64,000 nt of DNA from Mesorhizobium ciceri WSM4083 (GTDB lineage Bacteria > Pseudomonadota > Alphaproteobacteria > Rhizobiales > Rhizobiaceae), in NCBI RefSeq assembly GCF_000519305.1, contig NZ_JAFG01000004.1:620001-684000 (forward strand), in the 5' to 3' direction. The notes beneath the pieces are model-generated. The model was given only the letters and a program-made list of their open reading frames with translations, did not search any database and was not told the DNA's origin. Position numbers and translations under genes: made by a program. Positions 44,472 through 53,151 of the stretch are shown here, one piece after another. Each line of letters opens with the position of its first letter. Position 1 is the first letter of the stretch.

Positions 44472-44961
44472 GGATGCCTCCCACCGACTGGCCAGCCTTC
44501 CGTGCTTGCTCGAGGCGGTCGGCCACGGCGTCGACGATCCGCTCATATCCGGTGCAGCGGCAGATGTTGCCGACCATCGCCGCCTTGATTTCGGGGCGGC
44601 TTGCATGCGGATTGTCACGCACGAACGCCGAAAGGCTCATGACCATTCCCGGGAAACACATGCCGCATTGCACGGCATCGGCGGCCTCTAAATTGGCCTG
44701 GAGCGGGTGCAGCGCCTGGTTTCCGGAACTCAATCCCTCGATGGTCGTCACCGCGCATCCCTGGACGAGGCCAATCGGCTTCAGGCAGGACGGCACCGCC
44801 TCATCGTCGACATGCACGGTGCACGCGCCGCAGAAGCCTTCACGGCACACGGCTTTGGTCCCTGTCAGGAATCGTTCCTGCCGCAGGATGTCGACGAGCG
44901 GCGTCATCGGATCGCCATCAAAGCGGCAGTCCTCGCCATTCAGCTGGAATATCACGGTCAT
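44464..44961 (-). CDS. Molybdenum hydroxylase [2Fe-2S] subunit
   Basis: 165 aa. Two clusters are visible: the ferredoxin-like set CREGFCGACTVHVDDEAVPSC and the helical set CGMCFPG ... NICRCTGY. The start at ATG 44961 (MTVIFQLNGE) overlaps the FAD subunit gene by 4 bp; longer upstream reading adds unrelated sequence. It carries electrons from the molybdenum centre to FAD. Confidence 0.95.
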   Translation of the reverse strand: MTVIFQLNGEDCRFDGDPMTPLVDILRQERFLTGTKAVCREGFCGACTVHVDDEAVPSCLKPIGLVQGCAVTTIEGLSSGNQALHPLQANLEAADAVQCGMCFPGMVMSLSAFVRDNPHASRPEIKAAMVGNICRCTGYERIVDAVADRLEQARKAGQSVGGIHV

Positions 44962-45806
44962 ACCAGGCGCCCGGTCTTGAGAAGTGCGGCAACACCGCGC
45001 TTGACCAGCGGCGCAAGAACCTGGCGCCGGTACCAACCCTCCGCTTCCTTGCCGTCGCGTCCCTGAAAATCATTGTGCTCCAGCGCAAGCCCGGCGGTGC
45101 GTTCCGGATCGAACGCAGAGGCAGAGTCCGCCGCCATGGCCTGTTCGAGCGCCGTCCAGCGCCGCGCTACCGGCTCCACCGAGCCGACGGCGATGCGACA
45201 TCGTTTGTCCTTGTCTACCGCAAGCGAGACGATGGCGACCGGATAGTCGCCGGCTTTCCGAAGCGGCAGGCGGATATGAGCACTGGCGACAAGGTCGCGG
45301 CGCAGATGAATTCTCGTCACAATCGCTTCGGCCAACAGCGCGTGCCTGTCTTTGAGGAAATCCGAAATACCGATGAGTTTTGGGCCTTCGAACGTCTCCA
45401 ACTCCACCGTCGCCTCACAGACGAGAAGCGCAGGGGGGAGATCGGCGGCGGCAAAGTCCAGGGCACAAAGGTTGCCGCCCACGGTGGCGACCCTTCGGAT
45501 GCCGGGATTGGCCGCATTCTCCGCTGCGGTAAGCAGACCTTCGAAGCCCGCCGCGTGCAACGCGCGGCCAAGGACTGCATGGGTAACGGCTGCGCCGATC
45601 ACGACATGGTCCGGTTCGATTTCGACCTTGGACAGGGCGGGTATTCGGTGGAGTGCGACCACCGCCTCGGGAAGATCGACCCCGCGCCGTGGATCACGCA
45701 TCATCCAGGTGCCGCCGGCAAGCACCGCCGCGCCTTGCCGGCGTGCGGCCATTGCCTCTTCAAGTGTGCTGGCTGCGGTGAACGATCGTTCCACGCCTGG
45801 TGCCAT
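44958..45806 (-). CDS. Molybdenum hydroxylase FAD subunit (CoxM type)
   Basis: 282 aa. FAD contacts VLAGGTWMMRDPRRG and TVGGNLCALD, with the first slightly altered from AGGTDL. It is the first gene of the operon FAD subunit, [2Fe-2S] subunit, large subunit, pxpA2, aminotransferase, cupin-SnoaL. Its start codon lies exactly at the end of the regulatory block copy B. No molybdenum-insertion chaperone (XdhC/CoxF type) is present in the window. Confidence 0.92.
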   Translation of the reverse strand: MAPGVERSFTAASTLEEAMAARRQGAAVLAGGTWMMRDPRRGVDLPEAVVALHRIPALSKVEIEPDHVVIGAAVTHAVLGRALHAAGFEGLLTAAENAANPGIRRVATVGGNLCALDFAAADLPPALLVCEATVELETFEGPKLIGISDFLKDRHALLAEAIVTRIHLRRDLVASAHIRLPLRKAGDYPVAIVSLAVDKDKRCRIAVGSVEPVARRWTALEQAMAADSASAFDPERTAGLALEHNDFQGRDGKEAEGWYRRQVLAPLVKRGVAALLKTGRLV

Positions 45807-45920
45807 CTGTCATACCCCTCGGAAGCAGCCAACTTTCGCGGCGCTGCGACATTGTTGCTCCAGCTTTAGGTTCCTGTGAAATAGTAATTCTTTGAATATG
45901 GTATCAAAAAAACAGATAAC
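45807..45920 (-). promoter_or_regulatory. Regulatory block, copy B: LysR box, promoter and leader of the Mo-hydroxylase operon
   Basis: Read on the minus strand it starts with the same GTTATCTGTTTTTTTGATA as copy A (ATC-N9-GAT included), diverges for 15 bases, then shares TACTATTTCAC. The 45-bp core is followed by a 69-base leader, as in copy A, and the leaders share ACGCCGC/GCGCCGC-like and GCTTC-GAGGGGTA segments. It separates this operon from the upstream hyuAB genes. Confidence 0.75.
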
Positions 45921-45969
45921 TCGGGCATCCCCGCGAGCACCCGCAAGATTGCGGCGCGCTCGCTAGCGC

Positions 45970-47937
45970 TCAGACCCAGTGGGCAACGGTCCGTTTCTCA
46001 AAACTCTCCCGGAACTGGGCGGTGGTTTTGGGAAGTAGTTCGCCAGTCTCCCAGTCGAGGATCACGGCATAGTGCCGAACCGCATCGAGCGTATCGATCT
46101 CGCCGGAGCGGTATTTGCGCGCGACCTCCTCGGGATCCATGCGTGCCCAGCCCTTCCGTTCCGCCCGAATGTCGGCTCGGCAGGCTTCGGTTGCCGTCCC
46201 GTCGATTTCGTACTGGCACAGGTCGCGGTCGATTTCGCGGATGACCACCCCGTAGTCAGTCCTGGCGCGCTCCAGAGAAACGTAGTCGTCGATCACGTCC
46301 TCCATCACCTTGCGGGGCTCGCGCTCCAATGGATCGCCGAAACCGCCGCCGCCGGCCGTCGGACGAGCGAACTGGTCGCCTGTGTGGACGGAGTAATCGG
46401 AGAACACGGAGCCGAGCCAGATCTCGGTCTCTTCTCCGGCGCGCTTCATGGTCAAGCCGTGGGGCATCGACGGCAGCCCCCCTTCGACGCCCCAGACGAC
46501 AGCGCGCTCACGGTCGCAAATATAGGACATGACGGCATTTTCAGCCTCAAGCAGCAACGAGGTCTTCTGCACGCCGACGCCGCCCCGCCATTTGCCGGGT
46601 CCGGCTGAATCCTGCTTGATCTGGAACTCGACCGTCCGAGTCGGATTCACCCGCTCGTTGCCTTCGTTCGGCTGTGACATCAGCCCGGTTCCGAAGCAGG
46701 CGGTGGTGACATCGGCACCATCCTTGCCGTTGCGCCCGCCCCAACCGCCAGGCAGCCATTCGTAGAACATGAAGATCGGCTTTTCGGGTTTGCGCGCGTC
46801 CCGTCCCCCGGCCAGCAGATATTCGAGGTTGAAGGCGCAGGCGATAGCGCGTTCGGGCATGATCTTCGACCACATCTCGAAGATCGCGTTCATGATCTTT
46901 TCGAACGGCATCAGGAACCCGGTTACCGCCACCGGCCATTCCGCGCTGACGATGCTGTTCTTTGGCGCGGTCACCTCGATCATCCGGTAAAACCCGCTGT
47001 TGAGCGGAAGGTCCGGAAAGAAGGTCTTCATGCCGGCGACCACGGCCGAGAAGGTTGCGCCCGGGGCGGAATTGTACATTGAGGCAATGGTCGAATGGCT
47101 TCCCGTAAAATCGTAATGGATCGTGTCGCCCTTGATCGTCATCTTGATGCGGATCGGGATCATGCCTTCGCCGGCACCGAGATCCCGGTCGATGTAGTCG
47201 ACCGTCTCCCAGGTGCCGTCGGGCAGGTCCGCGAGACGCTTTCGCACGGCACGTTCGACGTAGTCCTGGACCTCCTCCATACCGCGCATGACTTGACCGC
47301 GGCCGTACTTCTTGACCAGCCGCAACAGTTCGCGCTCGGCAGCCAGCGTCGCCTGCGCCTGGGAATGGATGTCGCCGATGATCGATGCCGGATCGCGCGT
47401 GTTGGCCGCGATCATGTTGGCGACGTCGGAGCAGAAGCGGCCGCGCTGGAAAAGGCGCAGCGGCGTGATCCGCAGGCCTTCGCGGAACATATCGCGGGCG
47501 GTGACATCGAAGGAACCCGGCACCGAACCGCCGAGATCCGACCAGTGGCCGTTCGACTGTGAGAAGCCGATCAGTTTGTCTTCGTCGAAGATCGGCCGGA
47601 CGAGCCGAACATCGCTGAAATGCGTACCCCCGGCATAGGGATCGTTGATTGCGTAGACGTCGCCGGGTGCCATATCGCCTTCGAAGACCCGGATCACCTC
47701 CTTGCATGTGTTGTGAAGCGTGCCGACATGGACCGCGATGTCGTAGTTGCCCTGGGCGACGGAGTTGCCATCGGCGTCGTGTAGGGCGTTCGAAAAGTCT
47801 CGGTTGTAGATGACGAAGGAATAGCAGGTGCGAAGCATCTGTTCGGCCATCTGGTCGACGGTGGTGATGAAGGAGTTCTTCAGCACCTCGAACGTTACCG
47901 GATCGAGGCCAGGGCTCGTTTCAATCAGCTTTGTCAT
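45970..47937 (-). CDS. hyuB: Hydantoinase B / 5-oxoprolinase family subunit
   Basis: 655 aa. Family features: DPVTFEVLKNSFITTVDQMAEQMLRT at the N-terminus, MAPGDVYAINDPYAGGTHFSDV, HYDFTGSHSTIASMYN and the C-terminal RPTAGGGGFGDPLER. With HyuA it forms an ATP-dependent cyclic amide hydrolase (N-methylhydantoinase, oxoprolinase, caprolactamase) or an acetone-carboxylase-like enzyme. Three bp after hyuA. Residues in the metal site cannot be assigned with certainty by eye. Confidence 0.92.
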   Translation of the reverse strand: MTKLIETSPGLDPVTFEVLKNSFITTVDQMAEQMLRTCYSFVIYNRDFSNALHDADGNSVAQGNYDIAVHVGTLHNTCKEVIRVFEGDMAPGDVYAINDPYAGGTHFSDVRLVRPIFDEDKLIGFSQSNGHWSDLGGSVPGSFDVTARDMFREGLRITPLRLFQRGRFCSDVANMIAANTRDPASIIGDIHSQAQATLAAERELLRLVKKYGRGQVMRGMEEVQDYVERAVRKRLADLPDGTWETVDYIDRDLGAGEGMIPIRIKMTIKGDTIHYDFTGSHSTIASMYNSAPGATFSAVVAGMKTFFPDLPLNSGFYRMIEVTAPKNSIVSAEWPVAVTGFLMPFEKIMNAIFEMWSKIMPERAIACAFNLEYLLAGGRDARKPEKPIFMFYEWLPGGWGGRNGKDGADVTTACFGTGLMSQPNEGNERVNPTRTVEFQIKQDSAGPGKWRGGVGVQKTSLLLEAENAVMSYICDRERAVVWGVEGGLPSMPHGLTMKRAGEETEIWLGSVFSDYSVHTGDQFARPTAGGGGFGDPLEREPRKVMEDVIDDYVSLERARTDYGVVIREIDRDLCQYEIDGTATEACRADIRAERKGWARMDPEEVARKYRSGEIDTLDAVRHYAVILDWETGELLPKTTAQFRESFEKRTVAHWV

Positions 47938-47940
47938 GTC

Positions 47941-49968
47941 TCAGCCTTTCGTCACGATGAGAATGTTCAGGAAGCCGTCGACGGTCGCGCTCATCCCCGG
48001 CGGAACCACGGTGGTGGAATCGAATTGTTCGACAATGGCAGGCCCTGTGAAGGCAGCGCCGGCGCTGAGTTGGTCGCGTTCATAGACAGCCGCGTCATGA
48101 GATACGCCGTCGAACCAGACGCCGCGGCGGCCGAGGGGCTCGGGCACATGAGGCAAGACTTCATGCCGCGGTATCTCGGCTTTCGGGACGATGCCGATCG
48201 CCTTGACCGCGATGCGGAAGATCGACACCGGCGCCTCTTCGCGGCGGTAGTTGAACTCGCGTTCGTGCTCGTTGTGGAATGCCTCGATCAGCGAGCAGAT
48301 GCTCTCGATCCGCGCCGGGGCTGACACCGCAAGCGAGCGCCACTGGCCCTGGTACATCATCTCGACCGTACGCTGCAGCGCCATGTCTTCGTGCGCCACG
48401 CCCTCGTGGGTCAGACGCTCAACGGCCTGTTCTTCCATCAGAACAAAGGCCGTCTGCATCTCGGCGGGCGAGACAGTCGAAGCATCGGCCATGAAGCTTT
48501 CGGAGAAATCATGCTGCACGTCGACGAGAAGGCAACCGAGCGCGGAGGTGACGCCGGGATTGGGCGGTACGATCACGGTTGGAATCGACAGCTCCTTGGC
48601 CACGGCCGCCCCGTGCAAAGCGCCAGCACCGCCGAATGCGACCAGTGCAAAGTCGCGCGGGTCATAGCCTCGGCTGATGGAGAGAAGCCGGACGGCATTG
48701 CCCATATTGGCGTTGGCGACGGCGATGATCGCCTCGGCCGCCTGGTGGAGTTCCATGCCGAAGGGTTCCGCCACCGTCTCCTGAACCGCTCGGGTGGCCA
48801 GAGCGGGGTCGAGCGTGATCTTGCCGCCCGCAAGGCTGGTGCCGAGACGGCCGAGCACGACATTGGCATCGGTATTGGTGGCAATGCGGTTGCCGTTCTT
48901 GTAGCAGGCCGGACCTGGAAAGGCGCCGGCGGACTGCGGTCCGTTGCGCAAGCTGCCGCCCTCGTCCTGCCATGCCAACGACCCGCCGCCAGCACCTATG
49001 GTCAGCACCTCGATGGAGGGGAAGCGGATCGGATATCCGAATTCGATGTACCAGTCTTTTGTGATGCGCGACTCGCCGTTCCATGCCAGCGAGACGTCGG
49101 TGCTGGTGCCGCCCATGTCGAAGCCGATCGAGTTCGGGAAGCCACAGAGATTTCCGATGAAGCGGCTTGCGATCGCACCGGCGGCGATGCCGGATCCCGC
49201 GAGCCGAGCCGAGAAATCCTTGACGCTCGCGGGCGTCATGACCCCGCCACCGCTGTGCAGCAACAGGAGGTCTCGTTTGTATCCGGCGGCCGCGAGCTTT
49301 TCTCCAAGACGCGACACGTAATCGACGACGACCGGGGCGCAGACGGCGTTGGCCATGGTGGTGGAAAAACGCTCGTGCTCGAAGATTTCCGGCATCACCT
49401 CCGAGGAGATCGAGACCGGCAGATCCGGCATGGCCTCCTTCAGGATCTCACGCATGCGGCGCTCATTGGCGCCGTTGACATAGGAGTTCATGAAGCAGAC
49501 GGCGATGGACTTGACCTGCCGTTTGACGAGAATTTCCGCGACGCGATGAGCGGCCTCTTCGTCCAGTGCTTCCAGGATCGTGCCCTCGGCACTGACCCGT
49601 TCCCGGACTGTCAGCCGGTCGCGGCGCGGGATATAGGGCTTGGCGACATCCTTGTAGGTGTCCCAGAGGTCTTCCTTGTTGGCGCGGCGGATCTCGACAA
49701 CATCACGGAAACCCTCGGTGCAGACCATTGCGGTGCGTGGCAGGCGGCGGGTGATCAGCGCATTGGTGGCGACCGTCGTACCATGAGAGAACAGCGTCAC
49801 CTCCGAAAGATCGATGCGGCCCTGCTCCACGCCATTCATGATCGCCTGCATAGGATCGTCAGGCGTGGAGGCGGTCTTCTCGATGCGGATCGCGCCGCTA
49901 TCTTCGTCCATGATGCAGATGTCGGTGAAAGTCCCTCCGACATCGACGGCAACTCTGATTCTGCTCAT
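47941..49968 (-). CDS. hyuA: Hydantoinase A / 5-oxoprolinase family ATP-binding subunit
   Basis: 675 aa of the sugar-kinase/Hsp70 ATPase fold: VAVDVGGTFTDICIMD (phosphate 1), LFSHGTTVATNALI, SIGFDMGGTSTDVSL (phosphate 2), TIGAGGGS and FGGAGALH. It phosphorylates the substrate amide so that HyuB can hydrolyse it. ATG at 49968 with AAGGA 7 bases before it. This provides a second ATP-dependent way to open a lactam ring besides the PxpABC set. The AraC gene is just upstream on the same strand. Confidence 0.93.
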   Translation of the reverse strand: MSRIRVAVDVGGTFTDICIMDEDSGAIRIEKTASTPDDPMQAIMNGVEQGRIDLSEVTLFSHGTTVATNALITRRLPRTAMVCTEGFRDVVEIRRANKEDLWDTYKDVAKPYIPRRDRLTVRERVSAEGTILEALDEEAAHRVAEILVKRQVKSIAVCFMNSYVNGANERRMREILKEAMPDLPVSISSEVMPEIFEHERFSTTMANAVCAPVVVDYVSRLGEKLAAAGYKRDLLLLHSGGGVMTPASVKDFSARLAGSGIAAGAIASRFIGNLCGFPNSIGFDMGGTSTDVSLAWNGESRITKDWYIEFGYPIRFPSIEVLTIGAGGGSLAWQDEGGSLRNGPQSAGAFPGPACYKNGNRIATNTDANVVLGRLGTSLAGGKITLDPALATRAVQETVAEPFGMELHQAAEAIIAVANANMGNAVRLLSISRGYDPRDFALVAFGGAGALHGAAVAKELSIPTVIVPPNPGVTSALGCLLVDVQHDFSESFMADASTVSPAEMQTAFVLMEEQAVERLTHEGVAHEDMALQRTVEMMYQGQWRSLAVSAPARIESICSLIEAFHNEHEREFNYRREEAPVSIFRIAVKAIGIVPKAEIPRHEVLPHVPEPLGRRGVWFDGVSHDAAVYERDQLSAGAAFTGPAIVEQFDSTTVVPPGMSATVDGFLNILIVTKG

Positions 49969-50071
49969 GACAGTTCCTTCGCGGGATATTCGCGGGCAAG
50001 GCCCGGCTTTCGCCGCCCTTGCCGGGGCGGCGTCGCAATAGATTATGGAATTGGCCCGGATTTCGCCGGGT

Positions 50072-51052
50072 CTAGTGCCGCTCTCTTGAGGTCGAAGCGC
50101 GGCCTGCCCGGTTCGCTGCTTCGCGACGGGTATCGGTCGGTGCGCAACCGAACCGCGTCCGGTAGTGCTTGCAGAATTGAGACTGGTCGGCAAAGCCCCA
50201 GCGGTAAGCAATCTCGGCAACGCTGCTGATGTTGGTCACCGACATCAGTTCCTCGGCGCAAAGTTCAAGCCGGGCGTCGCGGATGAAGCCGTTGATCGAC
50301 TGGTTGCTGTCCTGAAAAAGAACCTGCAGGTAACGGAGCGAGATGCCGCAGGCATCGGCCACCGCCTGCGGGCCCAGGCCGGAATTCTTCAGGTTGTCGC
50401 GAATATACTGCTCGGCACGATGCAAATGGCCGGCCCGGATCGACGAGATGCTGCTGTCCAGCACGCGATCGTCGCTGACGATCGACAGGCACAGCATTTC
50501 CAGGATGTGCCTGCCCATCATCTCGCGAGCGACTTCAGTGATCTCATCGACATGGCCGATCGTGGTTCGCACCGTGTCGAGGAAGAGCGCGGCGACGCCT
50601 TGGGTCGCGTCGAAACTGAGTGCACTGAGCCGTTCGGCAGACCCGATCCGCGCGCGAACGCTCGATGACGGCACCTTCAGGACCCACAGCGCGTTTGGCT
50701 TGCCGTGCCAGAATTCGTAAGGCGCATCTCCCCTCTCGACGAGGAAGCCCCCTGGACTGCAATTGACGGTTCTCGACCCTTGCGAGAAATTCACCTCCGA
50801 CATCTCCGGGATGGTGATGAGCAGGCTGGCGTCACGCTCGTTGAGGAAGTGGCGGCGATGGCGGCGATAGCTCACGGCATCGCAGCGCATTTTAGACACG
50901 CTGACGAGCCCAAGCGAGAAGGTTTCCAGCGTGCCGGAAAATTCGCGGCGGTTGCGATACTCGGTGTCGAGCGGAAAATAGGCTTCGGTAACAGCGGCTT
51001 GCCAGGCATCACCGCCTGCGGGACCGCCGATCGTATCGACGACGTATTTCAT
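50072..51052 (-). CDS. AraC family transcriptional regulator
   Basis: 326 aa. The N-terminal part (about 1-200) looks like the AraC-binding-like sensor domain (RRHFLNERDASLLITIPEMSEVNFSQGSRTV). The C-terminal double helix-turn-helix reads GPQAVADACGISLRYLQVLFQD and ISSVAEIAYRWGFADQSQFCKHYRTRFG. It lies 103 bp upstream of hyuA on the same strand and is the natural regulator of hyuAB. Confidence 0.93.
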   Translation of the reverse strand: MKYVVDTIGGPAGGDAWQAAVTEAYFPLDTEYRNRREFSGTLETFSLGLVSVSKMRCDAVSYRRHRRHFLNERDASLLITIPEMSEVNFSQGSRTVNCSPGGFLVERGDAPYEFWHGKPNALWVLKVPSSSVRARIGSAERLSALSFDATQGVAALFLDTVRTTIGHVDEITEVAREMMGRHILEMLCLSIVSDDRVLDSSISSIRAGHLHRAEQYIRDNLKNSGLGPQAVADACGISLRYLQVLFQDSNQSINGFIRDARLELCAEELMSVTNISSVAEIAYRWGFADQSQFCKHYRTRFGCAPTDTRREAANRAGRASTSRERH

Positions 51053-51236
51053 TCCCCGACCTTTCTGGTTGGCCCGGTTAGCCCGGTGTTTTTCTGAAGA
51101 TTACAGGAATCTGCCTGCGCGTATTGGTCAAAAACGAATAAACTTATGTGGTCGGCTAGCCCAGACCTGAGCTCGCGACCAGCCTTGGGCGTGCAAACCG
51201 CCAGCCGACTTGGAGCCATGCAGTCTTTTCGCACAC

Positions 51237-52166
51237 TCATTCAGGATAAGTTGTCGGCTTCCAGATGTGGGTGGAAATGATGTCCCGCAGTTCCGTGCGC
51301 ACCGCCCGAAAGAGTGGGCGAAAGTTCGAGGACATCGGTCGCTGCGAGGAGGTCGCGAGGATCAGCTGTCGGGTAATCGGCGGGTCGAATGGCCAGACCT
51401 GGATGCGGCCAGCCTCGACAAGGAGATGCACGGAGGCATAGGGCAGAACCGTATAGCCAGTACCCTCCTCGACCAGAAGCAAGGTTGAAGGCATTGCCTC
51501 CAGTTCCATCTCGACACGCGGATAGATGCCATGCTCCGCCAAGGTGTTGTCGATAAGTCGCCGCAGCCCGTGTGGGCGGCTGGGCAGGATCATCGGCAGC
51601 TCGGCGAAAATGTTGAGGACGACCGGCCCGCGCGGCAGCACGCGCTCGGACAACACCGGTCCGATCAGAAACAGCTCGTCATCGGCCAGCGGTTCGGTCA
51701 GCACGGAAGGATGGTTCGGCGAATTGTAGAGCACTGCGGCATCGATGCGACCAGCAATCAGCCAGTCCAGGATATGGCCGCTGAAGCCTTCGATCACTTG
51801 CAGCGCGACATTGGGAAACTCGTTCTTGATCTTCTTGACCAGCGGCACCGTCAGCACGGTGCCGACCGAAGGCGGCACGGCCAGCACCAGTCTCCCCTTC
51901 GGCGAGGATTTGAGGTTTGAGACCGCATTCTGCGCCAGCCGCATCCGCTCGACGATCTCGTCGGCGTGGGCCTTCAAGAGCACGCCCGCCTCGGTCAGCA
52001 CAACACCGCGGCCGTTGCGATAGAACAATTCGACGCCGAGCTCCTCCTCAAGTCCGCGAACATGACGCGTGACCATCGGCTGGGTAACGTTGAGGTCGAG
52101 CGCGGCCTTCGAGAAGCTGCCGGCCGCACCGACGGCGATGAATACCTGTAGCTGCTTCGTGTCCAA
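51237..52166 (-). CDS. LysR family regulator (Cbl/CysB-like)
   Basis: 309 aa. N-terminal helix-turn-helix: MDTKQLQVFIAVGAAGSFSKAALDLNVTQPMVTRHVRGLEEELG, then an effector domain with LVEEGTGYTVLPYASVHLLVEAG. It is 58 bp downstream of the SMP-30 gene on the same strand, so it may be the last gene of the long operon that starts near 63447, or have its own promoter. The likely target is that operon. Confidence 0.9.
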   Translation of the reverse strand: MDTKQLQVFIAVGAAGSFSKAALDLNVTQPMVTRHVRGLEEELGVELFYRNGRGVVLTEAGVLLKAHADEIVERMRLAQNAVSNLKSSPKGRLVLAVPPSVGTVLTVPLVKKIKNEFPNVALQVIEGFSGHILDWLIAGRIDAAVLYNSPNHPSVLTEPLADDELFLIGPVLSERVLPRGPVVLNIFAELPMILPSRPHGLRRLIDNTLAEHGIYPRVEMELEAMPSTLLLVEEGTGYTVLPYASVHLLVEAGRIQVWPFDPPITRQLILATSSQRPMSSNFRPLFRAVRTELRDIISTHIWKPTTYPE

Positions 52167-52224
52167 CTCTCACCCCAACCGTCCGCTGCTGCAGAGCCTC
52201 CAGGCTGACCCGGTGGCGTCCGTG

Positions 52225-53139
52225 TCACATGCCGAACGGGTACTTCTGGCCTCGGACATTCAAGAACACGGCATAGACAGACGTTGTCGCCGTGATGAAC
52301 AGCCGATTGTTGCGCGGCCCACCAAAGGCCAGGTTCGCAACCATTTCCGGCACCTGAATTTTCCCGATGAGCTCACCTTCGGGCGTATGGCACTGTACGC
52401 CATCCCATGCGCTGATCCAGAGATTGCCCATAACATCAAGGCGAAAACCATCCGGAATGCCAGGCGATATATCGGCGAAGATGCGGGAATTTACCAATCT
52501 GTCACCGTCAACGTCAAATTGCCTGACATGATGCGGGGCGCTGCGGTCGGTGAGGAAGCCGGAGTCTGAAATATAAAGACGCTTCTCGTCAAGCGAGAAG
52601 GCGAGCCCGTTCGGCATGGAGAAATCATCGGCAACGACGGTGATTGCTCCCGAGCCGGGATCGATCCTGTAGACGCGGCAGCCCGGTTGCTCCTGCAGAC
52701 CCTTGCGCCCGACATAGTCTGAAATGATCCCGTAGTTGGGGTCGGTGAACCAGATGCTGCCGTCGGATTTGACGACCACATCGTTCGGCGAATTCAACGG
52801 CTTGCCATCGAAGGAATCAGCCAGCACGGTGATCGCACCATCCCATTCGGTGCGCACAACGCGGCGCTCCCCCTGCATGCAGGTGACCAGCCTGCCGTTG
52901 CGGTCGCGTGTATTGCCGTTCGGGTTGGAGACATGGCCACGGAAAAGCGAAACCGCCCCTGTCTCCTCGTCCCAGCGCAGCATCCTGTCGTTGGGGATAT
53001 CGCTCCAGATCAGGGAGCGAAGATCGGCGAAATAGACCGGCCCCTCCGCCCAGCGATTTCCCGTATGGATGGTTTCGAGGAATGCGACCGGATCGATCAG
53101 GTCCCCAAACCGCGCGTCGATTATTTCGTAGCAGGACAT
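52225..53139 (-). CDS. SMP-30/gluconolactonase family lactonase
   Basis: 304 aa propeller. RWAEGPVYFADLRSLIWSDIPNDRMLRW holds the metal-ligand Glu, SPNDVVVKSDGSIWFTDPNYGI the Asn/Asp region, SMPNGLAFSLDEKRLYISDS the second Asn and IPDGFRLDVMGNLWIS the Asp. All look intact, so a Ca- or Zn-dependent sugar lactonase is likely. No signal peptide. Next to an aldehyde dehydrogenase and a GMC oxidoreductase, it would open the lactone made by sugar oxidation. Confidence 0.93.
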   Translation of the reverse strand: MSCYEIIDARFGDLIDPVAFLETIHTGNRWAEGPVYFADLRSLIWSDIPNDRMLRWDEETGAVSLFRGHVSNPNGNTRDRNGRLVTCMQGERRVVRTEWDGAITVLADSFDGKPLNSPNDVVVKSDGSIWFTDPNYGIISDYVGRKGLQEQPGCRVYRIDPGSGAITVVADDFSMPNGLAFSLDEKRLYISDSGFLTDRSAPHHVRQFDVDGDRLVNSRIFADISPGIPDGFRLDVMGNLWISAWDGVQCHTPEGELIGKIQVPEMVANLAFGGPRNNRLFITATTSVYAVFLNVRGQKYPFGM

Positions 53140-53151
53140 CGACCGCCTCGC

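Noticed and set aside
51049..51240. 63-codon minus-strand frame between the AraC and LysR genes
   Set aside because: No ribosome site and no protein-like pattern; it overlaps the ends of both neighbours.
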